Shown: piece by piece, positions 27,291 through 35,439 of the stretch | How the letters are laid out: every line of letters starts with the position of its first letter | How positions within the stretch are numbered: position 1 is the stretch's first letter | Assembly: GCA_903870065.1 (NCBI GenBank) | Contig: CAIQBN010000192.1 | Location: 1 to 35,439, forward strand | Origin: an uncultured beta proteobacterium | Lineage (GTDB): Bacteria > Pseudomonadota > Gammaproteobacteria > Burkholderiales > Burkholderiaceae_C | Direction: 5' to 3' | DNA length: 35,439 nt | Notes under the pieces: model-generated | Databases searched by the model: none | Told to the model about the DNA's origin: nothing | What the model saw: only the letters and a program-made list of their open reading frames with translations | Translations under genes and position numbers: made by a program

Positions 27291-27907
27291 CAGGCTGTTT
27301 GATAAAGGTGGTGGAGGGCAATATAACGCGCAACGGGCTCAAAAACCAGCGGCGCAACGCTTTGGTGGCTCGCCACACGCTGGCGAATGTCAGTGGCACT
27401 GACGTCCATGGGCGGCAAGTCAATCACTTTCCATGGCTTGCTTCCAAGAGATATTGCATTCAATATGCCCTCGGCCCTCGCAATACCTGCGCGGGCAGCT
27501 ACACATATTGTAGCAAGTTCAACTATGCGCTGCCAACAGTGCCAAGTGTTCAAAGCGCGGGCTTGATCCTGACCAATGATCAGAAAGAGTTGCGCGTTAG
27601 CCAACTCGACAGAAAGCTCTTGCAAAGTATCGACGGTATAGCTCGGTCCCCGGCGCAGGGTCTCCCGGGGGTCCACCATCGCGCCTGGAACGTCAGCAAA
27701 CGCTATCCGCGTCATTTCAAGTCGATGCGCAGTTGCTGTGAGCGCACGGCTTTTATGCCAGGCCTGTCCGGTTGGAACGATTCGCAACTCGTCGAGTTGC
27801 AACTGGGCAACCGCAGCCCGCGCCAGCGCGTCATGTGCCAAATGTGGAGGATCAAACGCACCACCAAAGACGCCAACGCGACGCGCTGGCGCTGCCGCCC
27901 CATTCAA
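27290..27907 (-). CDS. nadD: Nicotinate-nucleotide adenylyltransferase NadD
   Basis: A 205-residue enzyme that joins nicotinate mononucleotide and ATP to give deamido-NAD in NAD synthesis. The nucleotidyltransferase motif is [18 protein letters not shown], followed by [27 protein letters not shown] and the C-terminal ISTxR-like [10 protein letters not shown]. The start is TTG 27907, which overlaps the hemF stop and has GGGAG 5 bases upstream; the frame runs further up to 28069 but only inside hemF. Residues about 131-145 are encoded by a stretch resembling a dispersed repeat found elsewhere in the window. Confidence 0.93.
   Translation of the reverse strand: MNGAAAPARRVGVFGGAFDPPHLAHDALARAAVAQLQLDELRIVPTGQAWHKSRALTATAHRLEMTRIAFADVPGAMVDPRETLRRGPSYTVDTLQELSVELANAQLFLIIGQDQARALNTWHCWQRIVELATICVAARAGIARAEGILNAISLGSKPWKVIDLPPMDVSATDIRQRVASHQSVAPLVFEPVARYIALHHLYQTA
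27473..27515 (+). repeat. Possible dispersed repeat, copy 3 (inside nadD)
   Basis: The + strand reads GGCCCTCGCAATACC, then GGGCAGCTACACATATTGTAGCAA. It shares a 13-base identical block, GCCCTCGCAATAC, with copy 1 at 9977-10033, with the same order and similar spacing to the AGCTA...TAGC palindrome. It lies antisense within nadD and encodes the [13 protein letters not shown] region, which is a conserved strand of the enzyme. A chance match under protein constraint is therefore more plausible here than for the other copies. Confidence 0.5.
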
Positions 27908-28821
27908 ACCCACTCCCGGCGTGGCAGAAAGTGCGTATACAACTCCATTTCGGGAGATCCTTCTGCCGGCGCCGACTGATACGACCAACTGGCCAACGGT
28001 GGCATGGATAACAGGATGGATTCGGTTCGTCCGCCGGACTGCAGCCCAAAGTGGGTGCCGCGATCCCATACCAAATTGAACTCAACGTATCGGCCACGCC
28101 GGTATAACTGAAAAGCGCGCTCGCGCTCTCCGTAGACTGCATCCCTGCGACGTTCGACGATGGGCATATAGGCTGGCAAAAAGGCGTTGCCAACGGATTG
28201 CATCAGCGAAAACCCGTTCTCAAATCCACCCTCGGAAAAGTCGTCAAAAAAAATACCGCCAATCCCACGCTGCTCATTGCGGTGTTTGAGAAAAAAGTAG
28301 TCATCGCACCACTTCTTGAATTGCGGATGTTTGTCCTGACCAAAGGGTTGCACGGCATCGCGACACACGCTGTGGAAGTGCACCGCGTCCTGTTCATTTC
28401 CGTAATACGGCGTCAGATCCATGCCACCGCCAAACCAGCAGACCCCTTCGTCCCCGGGATGACCCGCAGAGATCATTCGCACGTTCATATGCACAGTCGG
28501 TACAAAGGGATTTCGGGGATGAAATACCAAGGACACGCCCATTGCCTCAAACGGAGCACCGGCCAACTCGGGGCGGTGTTGTGTCGCTGACGGCGGCAAC
28601 TTGGGGCCGCGCACATGCGAAAAGCCGCAACCAGCACGCTCAAACAACGACCCGCCTTCCAAAATGCGGGTCGTGCCACTGCCCAGCAGCAAATCGCCAG
28701 GGGACTTCTCCCATCCATCTGACACAAACACGCGATCATCGATCACGGTCACAGCTTCCGTAATACGATTTTGCAAGCTGGTCAAGTAACTGCGAACCAG
28801 ACTAACCCGTGTATCGCTCAT
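27904..28821 (-). CDS. hemF: Oxygen-dependent coproporphyrinogen III oxidase
   Basis: A 305-residue cytoplasmic enzyme that decarboxylates two propionate groups of coproporphyrinogen III to give protoporphyrinogen IX, using oxygen, in haem synthesis. Characteristic segments are [23 protein letters not shown], the conserved HKxQ-like [26 protein letters not shown] and [20 protein letters not shown] with [11 protein letters not shown]. The start is ATG 28821, overlapping the purD stop as ATGA; its own stop overlaps the nadD TTG. Length matches the family (about 300). Confidence 0.97.
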   Translation of the reverse strand: MSDTRVSLVRSYLTSLQNRITEAVTVIDDRVFVSDGWEKSPGDLLLGSGTTRILEGGSLFERAGCGFSHVRGPKLPPSATQHRPELAGAPFEAMGVSLVFHPRNPFVPTVHMNVRMISAGHPGDEGVCWFGGGMDLTPYYGNEQDAVHFHSVCRDAVQPFGQDKHPQFKKWCDDYFFLKHRNEQRGIGGIFFDDFSEGGFENGFSLMQSVGNAFLPAYMPIVERRRDAVYGERERAFQLYRRGRYVEFNLVWDRGTHFGLQSGGRTESILLSMPPLASWSYQSAPAEGSPEMELYTHFLPRREWV

Positions 28822-30140
28822 TTGCTAGCCTTGTTATCGGGGAGCGGCTTCATGGCGCGATGCCCTATGTCGCCGCGGTACTGCATACCTTGAAACCGGA
28901 TGCCGGCCATTGCGTCATAGGCCAACTGGCGCGCTGCTCTGGCGTTTTCGGCCAAGGCAGTTATGCAAAGCACGCGCCCGCCGCTCGTAACGGTAGTGCC
29001 GCCCTGCTGCTCGGTTCCGGCGTGAAAAACCATGGCAGTATCAATCGGCGCGGGCAAGCCCAAAATTGCATCGCCTTTGCGCGGTGTGCCAGGATAACCA
29101 TGTGCCGCCATCACGACGCCTAGCGCGGTGCGACGATCCCAATCAAGTTCCATGTTCGCAAGGCCCCCCGCTTCTGTACCTGCCCACAAGACATCCAGAA
29201 AATCAGATTTCAAACGCATCAAAATCGGTTGCGTTTCAGGGTCACCCATGCGGCAGTTGAACTCCAGCGTTTTGACCTGGCCGGCGGGGCTGATCATTAA
29301 TCCGGCATACAAGAAACCGGTGTACGGAATGCCGTCTTGCTCCATGCCCTTGAGTGTGGGCAAAATTATCTCGCGCATCGCCCGAGCGTGGACCTGCGGT
29401 GTGACCACTGGCGCAGGCGAGTAGGCGCCCATGCCACCCGTGTTGGGTCCCTGATCATTGTCCAGTAGCCGTTTGTGATCCTGACTGGTGGCCAGAGCTA
29501 CCACATCCTTGCCGTCACACAAAACCATAAAGCTGGCTTCCTCGCCCTCCAGAAATTCCTCGATCACAACCCGCGGTGCCGCGTGCCCGCCTTCACCGGC
29601 GTTGTGCACAACAGCCAGCCCATTGTCAACCAGCATAAAGTCGACTGCGGCGTGGGCTTCCTCCAGTGTCATCGCAACGACTACGCCTTTGCCCGCGGCC
29701 AACCCGTCAGCTTTGACCACAATAGGTGCCCCCATGCGCTGCACATAGGCGTGTGCTGCCACCGGGTCAGTAAAGGTTTCATATGCAGCAGTCGGAATAC
29801 CATGGCGGTGCATGAAGTCCTTGGAGAATGCCTTGGAACTCTCCAGTTGCGCCGCAGCTTGGGTGGGGCCAAAAATGCGCAGTCCGTGCAGGCGAAACTC
29901 GTCCACCACACCGTTCGCCAAGGGGCCTTCCGGCCCGACCACAGTCAGGCCAATCTTGTTGATCTGCGCCCATTCGCGCAGAGCCACTACATCGGTAATG
30001 GGAATGTTCTTGAGTCGACTGTCACGTGCCGTGCCGCCGTTTCCCGGGGCCACATAAACCATTTGCACTTTGTCGGACTGTGCCAACTTCCAGGCCATGG
30101 CGTGCTCACGCCCTCCGCCACCAATCACCAGGACATTCAT
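28818..30140 (-). CDS. purD: Phosphoribosylamine-glycine ligase
   Basis: A 440-residue ATP-grasp enzyme of purine synthesis (GAR synthetase), joining glycine to phosphoribosylamine. The N-terminal [19 protein letters not shown] and VAPGNGGTA, the ATP-grasp loop [31 protein letters not shown] and the metal-binding [13 protein letters not shown] are all canonical. The start is ATG 30140; an upstream TTG frame adds four residues and is not needed. It is the first gene of the dense operon continuing into hemF, with yebC about 50 bases upstream on the same strand. Confidence 0.97.
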   Translation of the reverse strand: MNVLVIGGGGREHAMAWKLAQSDKVQMVYVAPGNGGTARDSRLKNIPITDVVALREWAQINKIGLTVVGPEGPLANGVVDEFRLHGLRIFGPTQAAAQLESSKAFSKDFMHRHGIPTAAYETFTDPVAAHAYVQRMGAPIVVKADGLAAGKGVVVAMTLEEAHAAVDFMLVDNGLAVVHNAGEGGHAAPRVVIEEFLEGEEASFMVLCDGKDVVALATSQDHKRLLDNDQGPNTGGMGAYSPAPVVTPQVHARAMREIILPTLKGMEQDGIPYTGFLYAGLMISPAGQVKTLEFNCRMGDPETQPILMRLKSDFLDVLWAGTEAGGLANMELDWDRRTALGVVMAAHGYPGTPRKGDAILGLPAPIDTAMVFHAGTEQQGGTTVTSGGRVLCITALAENARAARQLAYDAMAGIRFQGMQYRGDIGHRAMKPLPDNKASK

Positions 30141-30190
30141 ACACAACTCCAATGCGACATTTCACGAAGAAAAAACGGGATACCCATATG

Positions 30191-30910
30191 TCACAGTGCC
30201 GCGTTGTGGTAAATATCCTGCGTGTCATCAAGATCTTCCAGCACATCCAGCAATTTTTGCATGCGTGCCGCATCCTCACCACTGAGTTCAATTGTGTTCT
30301 CGGGGCGCATCGTCACGCCAGCGATTTCCGGATGCAAGCCAGCCAGCTCCAATGCCTGCTTCACAGCTTCATAATCAGCAGGGGCTGTCAGCACTTCGAT
30401 TGCACCGTCGTCGTCAGAAATCACGTCGTCTGCGCCCGCCTCCAGTGCCACCTCCATGACTTTGTCCTCGCTTGTACCCGGTGCAAATATCAATTGCCCA
30501 CAATGCTTGAACTGAAAGCCCACCGAGCCTTCGGTTCCCATATTGCCACCATGCTTGCTAAATGCATGGCGCACTTCTGCCACAGTGCGCACGCGGTTGT
30601 CAGTCATGGTATCCACCACAATGGCCGCGCCGCCAATACCATAGCCCTCGTAACGAATTTCCTCGTAGTTGACCCCCTCAGCATTTCCCGTAGCCTTGTC
30701 AATGTTGTACTTGATCCGATCTGCGGGCATGTTGGCTGCCTTGGCCTTGTCAATGGCAAGGCGCAGACGGGGGTTGGCGCTGACGTCGCCCCCGCCGGCT
30801 CGGGCCGCCACCGTGATCTCGCGGATGATGCGCGTCCAAATTTTCCCGCGCTTTTCATCTTGTCGACCCTTACGGTGCTGAATATTGGCCCATTTGCTAT
30901 GTCCTGCCAC
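30191..30910 (-). CDS. yebC: YebC/TACO1 family protein (PmpR-like)
   Basis: A 239-residue cytoplasmic protein of the YebC/PmpR/TACO1 family. Members are described as transcriptional regulators, and more recent work describes them as translation factors for difficult sequences such as proline runs; the role here is not proven. The N-terminus [18 protein letters not shown] is diagnostic, followed by [13 protein letters not shown] and [19 protein letters not shown]. The start ATG fits the family exactly. It is divergent from the HerA-like ATPase gene, with about 62 bases between the two starts. Confidence 0.94.
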   Translation of the reverse strand: MAGHSKWANIQHRKGRQDEKRGKIWTRIIREITVAARAGGGDVSANPRLRLAIDKAKAANMPADRIKYNIDKATGNAEGVNYEEIRYEGYGIGGAAIVVDTMTDNRVRTVAEVRHAFSKHGGNMGTEGSVGFQFKHCGQLIFAPGTSEDKVMEVALEAGADDVISDDDGAIEVLTAPADYEAVKQALELAGLHPEIAGVTMRPENTIELSGEDAARMQKLLDVLEDLDDTQDIYHNAAL

Positions 30911-30972
30911 GTCAAATCCTTCAAAAGTTCGTTACGCTACTGGTTGAATTGTACTTTTTGAGAATCACACCT

Positions 30973-32532
30973 ATGGCGGCATCCTCCGACGCAAGTATCC
31001 TCATTGCCCAGCATGGCAACACTTTGTGCAGTCTGCTTCCCGACAAAGCCAATCGCCACGGACTTATCACCGGTGCCACCGGCACTGGAAAGACCATCAC
31101 CCTGCAAACCATGGCGGAGGGCTTTTCGCGCATCGGCGTTCCGGTATTCATGGCAGACGTCAAAGGGGATCTGACGGGCATCTCGCAAAAAGGAATTGCT
31201 CAACCCAAACTGACCAAGATCATCCAGGAGCGGGGACTGACTGAACCTGCATTCCAGCCCTTCCCCACTACCTTGTGGGATGTATTTGGCGAGCAAGGGC
31301 ACCCGGTGCGCGCAACTGTAAGCGACCTAGGACCGCTGCTGCTCTCAAGGATGCTCAACCTCAACGAAACGCAAGCCGGCGTGCTGCAACTGGTGTTCAA
31401 AATTGCGGATGATGACGGCCTCTTACTACTGGACATGAAAGACTTGCGCGCCATGTGTCAGGACGTAGGTGACAACGCGAGCCAGTACACCACCGAGTAC
31501 GGCAACATCAGCGCTGCCAGTATTGGCGCCATTCAACGTGGATTGATGCAAATCGAAAGCCAGGGCGGCGAGAAGTTTTTTGGGGAGCCGATGCTCAACA
31601 TAGCCGACTTCATGCAGACCGACAGCGCCGGGCAGGGCATGGTCAACATTCTGGCTGCTGACAAGCTGATGAATGCACCGCGCCTGTATGCCACATTTTT
31701 GTTGTGGATGCTGAGCGAACTCTTCGAAACGCTACCCGAAGTAGGTGATCTCGACAGGCCTAAGATGGTTTTCTTTTTCGATGAAGCCCATTTGTTATTT
31801 AACGACGCACCCAAGGTGCTAATAGAACGTATCGAGCTCGTTGTGCGGCTGGTGCGCAGTAAGGGGGTAGGCGTCTATTTTGTGACCCAAAACCCACTTG
31901 ACATACCTGACTCTGTGCTCGCCCAGTTGGGCAATCGGGTGCAGCACGCCTTGCGCGCGTTCACACCGCGTGATCAGAAAGCAGTGAAATCTGCCGCCGA
32001 AACCATGCGGGCCAACCCGGGACTGGATATTGGAAGCGCGATCACGGAGCTGGCTGTTGGTGAGGCACTTGTGAGCTTTTTGGATGACAAGGGTCGCCCA
32101 AGCGTGACGGAGCGAGCATTTGTTATTCCGCCTTCCAGTCAAATTGGCCCTATCACGCCCGAGCAACGCAAAACGCTGATGTCAGAGTCACTTGTGGCAG
32201 GAGTTTATGAGAAGGCAATAGACCGCGATTCCGCATTTGAAGCGATCAAAGGCCGCATGCAAGCACGCCAGCCAGCCACAGCCAGCCAACCCGGCTTGGG
32301 CACAGTTCAAGCGCCCAATGGCGCATCACCGGGCGATAGCCCACCACCAGCAGCGCCCCAGCGCGGCGTGCTCGATTCGATCGGCGACATGCTCAATGGC
32401 GGCAGCCGCCGCACGCGCGCCAGCGTGGGCGAACAAATGATCAAGAGCGCGGCAAGCTCCATTGGCCGCGAAGTGGGGCGCCAGATCATTCGTGGCGTGT
32501 TGGGCGGCATTTTTGGCGGTTCCAGACGCTAG
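30973..32532 (+). CDS. HerA-like ATPase, DUF853 family (YjgR-like)
   Basis: A 519-residue cytoplasmic ATPase of the HerA/FtsK-like superfamily with the DUF853 domain. Walker A is [13 protein letters not shown] at about residue 36, and Walker B is [12 protein letters not shown]. An arginine-finger-like region is seen around [18 protein letters not shown]. The C-terminus is Ala/Pro-rich and then Gly-rich ([15 protein letters not shown]). Family members are common in Proteobacteria, but their cellular role is poorly defined. The start is ATG 30973 rather than the TTG at 30949, because it gives the family's usual N-terminus. No nuclease partner such as NurA, nor a SIR2 gene, is next to it. Confidence 0.88.
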   Translation: MAASSDASILIAQHGNTLCSLLPDKANRHGLITGATGTGKTITLQTMAEGFSRIGVPVFMADVKGDLTGISQKGIAQPKLTKIIQERGLTEPAFQPFPTTLWDVFGEQGHPVRATVSDLGPLLLSRMLNLNETQAGVLQLVFKIADDDGLLLLDMKDLRAMCQDVGDNASQYTTEYGNISAASIGAIQRGLMQIESQGGEKFFGEPMLNIADFMQTDSAGQGMVNILAADKLMNAPRLYATFLLWMLSELFETLPEVGDLDRPKMVFFFDEAHLLFNDAPKVLIERIELVVRLVRSKGVGVYFVTQNPLDIPDSVLAQLGNRVQHALRAFTPRDQKAVKSAAETMRANPGLDIGSAITELAVGEALVSFLDDKGRPSVTERAFVIPPSSQIGPITPEQRKTLMSESLVAGVYEKAIDRDSAFEAIKGRMQARQPATASQPGLGTVQAPNGASPGDSPPPAAPQRGVLDSIGDMLNGGSRRTRASVGEQMIKSAASSIGREVGRQIIRGVLGGIFGGSRR

Positions 32533-32676
32533 GCTATCCGGCGAGAAAATGTCGACCACAACCCCAGTCCTACCCCAAGCCAGGCGGCGGCAAAGCCTAC
32601 TGGACTCCGATATACTGATCCCAGCAAGCCACTTGCTACCCTACCTAATCGATCACTACTCCTGCGGAGAACTGAA

Positions 32677-32988
32677 ATGAAACGCCTTTTGACCACACTG
32701 GCAGCCACCAGCCTTTTGGCTTTTGCTGGAACAGCATTTGCTCAGGAATACAACGAAGTGCCTGCGGGCGATGTCCAGTACAAACAGTGCCTGGCGCGCG
32801 TCAACAAGCTCTATGAAGGCGGCGACGAAAAGAGCCCGTTCCCACGCCAAAACAAAGCACAAGCTTATTGCACATGCCTGTGGAACGAAACACCAGACGA
32901 CTTCAAAGGCAATCTCTCCAAGTTTGCCGATAGCGAACGTGGCAAAAAACTGGACCGTATCTGCACCAAATACTCTAACTGGGATTGA
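32677..32988 (+). CDS. Small exported four-cysteine protein, unknown function
   Basis: A 103-residue protein that I do not recognise beyond family-less homologues likely in Comamonadaceae. The signal peptide (about 1-22, LLTTLAATSLLAFAGTAFAQ) predicts a periplasmic mature form of about 81 residues. The mature part has four cysteines in YKQCLARV, AYCTCLWNE and DRICTKYS, an even number that could form two disulfides or bind metal; the C-x-C pair is notable, and no CXXCH haem motif is present. GGAG lies about 8 bases before the ATG. A strong terminator follows, so it is probably a single-gene transcript. Confidence 0.85.
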   Translation: MKRLLTTLAATSLLAFAGTAFAQEYNEVPAGDVQYKQCLARVNKLYEGGDEKSPFPRQNKAQAYCTCLWNETPDDFKGNLSKFADSERGKKLDRICTKYSNWD

Positions 32989-33028
32989 CCAGTCTTGCCG
33001 TTGATACAACGGCTGACGACATATCCAG

Positions 33029-33056
33029 CGGGCAGTTCTTCTGCCCGTTTTCTTTT
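33029..33056 (+). terminator. Rho-independent terminator after the four-cysteine protein
   Basis: The perfect 7-base stem CGGGCAG/CTGCCCG with the loop TTCTT is followed by a T-rich tail (TTTCTTTT). It starts about 40 bases after the stop codon at 32988 and points in the same direction. The rest of the gap to upp shows no further gene. Confidence 0.9.
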
Positions 33057-33202
33057 ATGTACGCCAGACTCATTTCCAAGCCCCGAGATTAACGATCAAT
33101 ATTGCTACCCCGCGTTCAGTAGCCGGAGGATTTGCGTTAGAGTTTGGCAAAAGCCATTTTTGACTTCCTGTTCCACTCACCTTCCTCCTTCATCGCTTGA
33201 CC

Positions 33203-33856
33203 ATGATCTCCCTTTCCCCCGAAGCGCGCGCCAACGTCCACTTAATTGACCATCCCCTCGTGCAGCACAAACTGACTTTGATGCGGAACAAAACTGCTAG
33301 CACCAATAGCTTTCGCCGACTTCTCAATGAACTCTCCAGCCTGATGGCCTATGAGGTCACGCGTGACATGGCAACCCAGGATGTCGATATAGAAACGCCA
33401 CTGGAAAAAATGACCGCGAAAGTCATTGACGGAAAAAAATTGGTCTTCGTCAGCATCCTGCGCGCTGGTAACGGCATTTTGGACGGCGTTCTGTCGGTGG
33501 TGCCTGGTGCGCGGGTCGGTCACATCGGCTTGTACCGCGACCCGAAGACCCTTCAGGCCGTCGAGTATTACTTCAAGATGCCCAAGAACATGGAAGAACG
33601 CGACATCGTGATCGTAGACCCGATGCTGGCCACCGGCAATTCAGCTGCCGCCGCGGTGGCCCGCCTCAAAGTCTGCAAGCCCAAGTCGATCAAATTCCTT
33701 TGCCTACTGACCTGCCCCGAAGGCATCGAAGCGATGTACAGGGCACATCCCGACGTGCAAATTTTTACGGCTGCAATTGACCGTCAGCTCAACGAGCATG
33801 GCTACATCCTGCCGGGACTCGGTGACGCTGGTGACCGCATTTTTGGTACCCAATAG
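33203..33856 (+). CDS. upp: Uracil phosphoribosyltransferase
   Basis: A 217-residue cytoplasmic salvage enzyme that makes UMP from uracil and PRPP. The PRPP-binding loop is [17 protein letters not shown], and the uracil-binding C-terminus is [49 protein letters not shown] is partly shown by its core [14 protein letters not shown] 33203 was chosen; a TTG six bases upstream is in frame but unnecessary. It appears to be transcribed alone, after a terminator and before an intergenic repeat copy. Confidence 0.96.
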   Translation: MISLSPEARANVHLIDHPLVQHKLTLMRNKTASTNSFRRLLNELSSLMAYEVTRDMATQDVDIETPLEKMTAKVIDGKKLVFVSILRAGNGILDGVLSVVPGARVGHIGLYRDPKTLQAVEYYFKMPKNMEERDIVIVDPMLATGNSAAAAVARLKVCKPKSIKFLCLLTCPEGIEAMYRAHPDVQIFTAAIDRQLNEHGYILPGLGDAGDRIFGTQ

Positions 33857-33870
33857 TTCTTCTTTGCCAT

Positions 33871-33925
33871 ATTTGCTCCTAGCCCTCGTGCAATCTAGGT
33901 CTTAAGCTATAACTTCAATAGCAAT
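33871..33925 (+). repeat. Dispersed palindromic repeat, copy 4 (intergenic, after upp)
   Basis: In the 100-base gap between upp and the CAT-like gene, the sequence reads CTAGCCCTCGTGCAATC, then AAGCTATAACTTCAATAGCAA. It shares TAGCCCTCGTG with copy 2 in amiC and the GCTAT...ATAGC hairpin with copy 1. The orientation is the same as copy 1. No T-tract follows, so it is not a typical terminator. Confidence 0.72.
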
Positions 33926-33957
33926 CAGTCTAGCTCACCAAGAAAATGCAGACGGTA

Positions 33958-34641
33958 ATGAACACCAAAGTCATTCCCTCCGACGGGCAAACACACCTTG
34001 ACTTCGCAAACTGGCCACGCCGTTCAGCATTTGATTTTTTTCGGGCGTTTGACATTCCAAGCTTCAATGTCTGCACCAAGATCGATGTTACGCGGCTTAA
34101 ACGAGCAGTTAAAGAGGTTGGAAATGGCACGTTATCGTTGGCCTACCATTTCATCGCAATTCGTCTGGCAAACGAAATAGCACCTTTTCGCTACAGACTC
34201 GATGGTGAACGCGTCCTGGTTCATGCACAAGTGCACGGCAGCACAACCGTGCTCCGTGCGGATGAATCATTGGGTTTTGCAACGCTGGAGTATCAGCCTG
34301 ACTTTGGACATTTCGCTGCATTAGGTGCAAGTTCGTTGGCTCTGGCAGGACAAAGCAAAGTGCCTCTCGAGCCTAGCAAACACGGAACCGCAACGATTCA
34401 TCTAACCACATTGCCCTGGATTCACTTCAGCAGCTACTCGAATGCCCGCCAATGGGGGCCAAACGACTCAATCCCCAAAATCGCATTTGGACGCATCGAT
34501 AACGATGGTGGACGCTGCTGGATGCCTTTATCTGTCGAAGTACATCACGCCTTAATGGACGGATTACACGTAGGGCAGTTCATAGAAGCATTTGAATCGG
34601 CGGTGCAAGATCCACTAGCAATACTCACCACGACTCGGTGA
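33958..34641 (+). CDS. Chloramphenicol acetyltransferase-like protein
   Basis: A 227-residue protein (231 from ATG 33946) of the CAT fold. The catalytic motif HHALMDGLHVGQF matches HHxxxDG, in which the histidine removes a proton from the hydroxyl of the substrate, near the C-terminus as in trimeric CatA enzymes. Other family features are RRSAFDFFRAFDIPSFNVC and LPWIHFSSYSNAR with its active-site-type serines. Chromosomal CAT-like proteins of unknown substrate are common, and nothing nearby (integron, transposase) suggests an acquired resistance gene. The natural acyl acceptor is unknown. A dispersed repeat lies just upstream. Confidence 0.82.
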   Translation: MNTKVIPSDGQTHLDFANWPRRSAFDFFRAFDIPSFNVCTKIDVTRLKRAVKEVGNGTLSLAYHFIAIRLANEIAPFRYRLDGERVLVHAQVHGSTTVLRADESLGFATLEYQPDFGHFAALGASSLALAGQSKVPLEPSKHGTATIHLTTLPWIHFSSYSNARQWGPNDSIPKIAFGRIDNDGGRCWMPLSVEVHHALMDGLHVGQFIEAFESAVQDPLAILTTTR

Positions 34642-34757
34642 TTCAAACAACTGAAAAAAGTAGACTGACAACTTTTGACCTGAGTTTGACCTACGGCAAT
34701 GTGGCAAACATTCGAGTCGTTAGCATGACATTCTCATTTTTTGACTAGTTGCAGCCA

Positions 34758-35195
34758 ATGTTAGATCTTCCGATAAAGAGCCTGATGGAGCCCGAGAAAC
34801 TGATTTTGGTTTCTCCCACTACGACTGTCAGTGAGGCAGCTAGGCTAATGGCAAGCCGCAATTGCGGTGCAGTATTGGTGATTGACAATCAAAAATTGGT
34901 CGGCATTTTTACTGAGCGCGACGCAGTTTTCCGTGTGATAGCGAAGGGACATGATGCAGCGCAGGTATTGATTCACGAGGTGATGACACCTTCGCCGGCG
35001 ACATTAGCCCCAGGAAGGTCGTATGGGCACGCTCTATTTTTGATGCATGAAAAGGGCTTTCGTCATGTACCGGTCGTTGACAATGACCGGGTTGTCGGCA
35101 TCATCGCCGCTCGCAACGCCATGGATCCGCAGCTTGAAGATTTTGTTTCTGAAGCGCGCCGCAGAGAACATTACCGAGAGATCGGCACAAAGTAA
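34758..35195 (+). CDS. Tandem CBS-domain protein
   Basis: A 145-residue cytoplasmic protein made of two CBS domains and a short charged tail. The first (about 4-65) includes VSPTTTVSEAARLMASRNCG, VLVIDNQKLVGIFTERD; the second (about 70-130) includes VMTPSPATLAPGRS and HVPVVDNDRVVGIIAARNA. Paired CBS domains form a Bateman module that binds adenosine nucleotides and usually regulates a partner, which cannot be identified here. ATG 34758 was chosen; TTG 34749 is in frame just upstream. The tail (about 131-145) is rich in Arg and Glu. It lies 102 bases before ssrA. Confidence 0.9.
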   Translation: MLDLPIKSLMEPEKLILVSPTTTVSEAARLMASRNCGAVLVIDNQKLVGIFTERDAVFRVIAKGHDAAQVLIHEVMTPSPATLAPGRSYGHALFLMHEKGFRHVPVVDNDRVVGIIAARNAMDPQLEDFVSEARRREHYREIGTK

Positions 35196-35260
35196 GCTCG
35201 TCGAGGATTGGAAATTTGTTCCAAGCATCTTTAACTTCGCGGAAAATTGTGAGGTTTGGC

Positions 35261-35290
35261 TATTGAAAACGGAGTTTGACGCCTAAAATA
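35261..35290 (+). promoter_or_regulatory. Probable sigma70 promoter of ssrA
   Basis: A TAAAAT -10 box at 35284-35289 lies 8 bases before the predicted tmRNA 5' end at 35298, the normal distance. TATTGA or TTGAAA at 35261-35268 is the best -35 candidate, with 17 or 15 bases of spacing. The coincidence with a known RNA start supports the call. Confidence 0.65.
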
Positions 35291-35297
35291 CCCCTCT

Positions 35298-35439
35298 GGG
35301 GGCTGCACTGGTTTCGACGTGGGTTCGGACGCGCAGCAGGGCATGTCGAGGTTCTGTCACCTCGTAAAACAGCAGAAAAAAACTAACTGCAAACGACGAA
35401 CGTTTCGCACTCGCCGCTTAATTGCGCGTGAGCCTCGCA
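35298..35439 (+). ncRNA. ssrA: Transfer-messenger RNA (tmRNA), 5' part
   Basis: tmRNA rescues stalled ribosomes and tags the unfinished protein for proteolysis. The RNA opens with GGGGGCTGCACTGGTTTCGA, the conserved 5' half of the tRNA-like domain. The tag frame begins with the resume codon GCA at 35389 and ends with TAA at 35419-35421, encoding ANDERFALAA; ending in ALAA is expected for ClpXP recognition. CTCGCCGCTTAATTG and the start of a following stem are visible. The 3' half, including the tRNA-like acceptor end, lies beyond the window. Confidence 0.96.

Noticed and set aside
27299-27979. 226-codon open frame on the + strand opposite nadD
   Set aside because: No recognisable domain, and nadD with all its motifs occupies the other strand.
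27908-28069. Longer nadD frame starting inside hemF
   Set aside because: NadD homology begins just after TTG 27907, which has a ribosome binding site and overlaps the hemF stop; the upstream part has no family match.
29475-30212. 245-codon open frame on the + strand
   Set aside because: It is antisense to purD, which is unmistakable; its amino-acid make-up (rich in His, Cys and Arg) looks like a shadow frame.
30026-30961. 311-codon open frame on the + strand
   Set aside because: It lies antisense to yebC and the end of purD, has no family resemblance or good start, and is a by-product of GC-rich codon use in the real genes.
33871-33925. Rho-independent terminator for upp
   Set aside because: A hairpin is possible, but no T-tract follows, and the sequence matches the dispersed repeat.
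33958-34641. Acquired chloramphenicol resistance gene
   Set aside because: No transposase, integron site or composition shift is seen around it, so the protein is called CAT-like only.

Overview
The window looks like the chromosome of a Betaproteobacterium, most likely family Comamonadaceae (Rhodoferax/Polaromonas-like). Three things point there: moderately high GC with dense housekeeping genes, gene pairs typical of Burkholderiales (eno-ftsB, hslO next to a gamma-carbonic anhydrase and a DUF455 gene, an orphan Bug-type binding protein), and a tmRNA whose tag reads ANDERFALAA. The genus is an inference from memory, not from a search. Coding density is high. No gene-free stretch exceeds about 300 bases; the longest, about 214 bases before upp, holds a terminator.

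Layout. 1-3082: the end of eno, then ftsB, hslO, a gamma-carbonic anhydrase and a DUF455 ferritin-like gene. 3166-7025: a c-di-GMP pair, a CHASE-PAS-GGDEF-EAL membrane protein followed by a degenerate EAL-HDOD protein. 7045-11849: xerD overlapping a Bug-type periplasmic binding protein, an AEC transporter, a dispersed repeat and an AmpG-like MFS protein. 11911-16536: a group rich in tRNA-modification genes (queG, tsaE, tcdA) with amiC, a dedA-family gene and tRNA-Lys(TTT). 16541-19162: tolB-pal-cpoB of the Tol-Pal system. 19164-23948: surface-polysaccharide genes (two GT2 enzymes, msbA, a GT4 enzyme). 23945-30140: a tightly packed minus-strand operon read in the order purD-hemF-nadD-rsfS-rlmH-maf-rng-GT4, with several stop/start overlaps, and yebC just upstream. 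30973-35439: a HerA-like ATPase, a small exported cysteine protein, upp, a chloramphenicol-acetyltransferase-like gene, a CBS-domain gene and the start of ssrA.

Most genes are ordinary core functions. The strongest unexplained signal is a short dispersed repeat seen four times. Its core is an AGCCCTCG-like block followed about 15-20 bases later by an AGCTAT...ATAGC-like palindrome. Two copies are intergenic (after the AEC gene and after upp), one lies in frame inside amiC where it encodes part of the linker between the AMIN and amidase domains, and one probable copy lies inside nadD. Other points worth checking are a 130-residue histone-H1-like tail on RsfS, the tRNA-Lys gene next to the enzyme expected to modify it, and the queG/tsaE divergent pair, which has no ATG start on either side. 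I did not see a clear new defence system, mobile element or CRISPR array.
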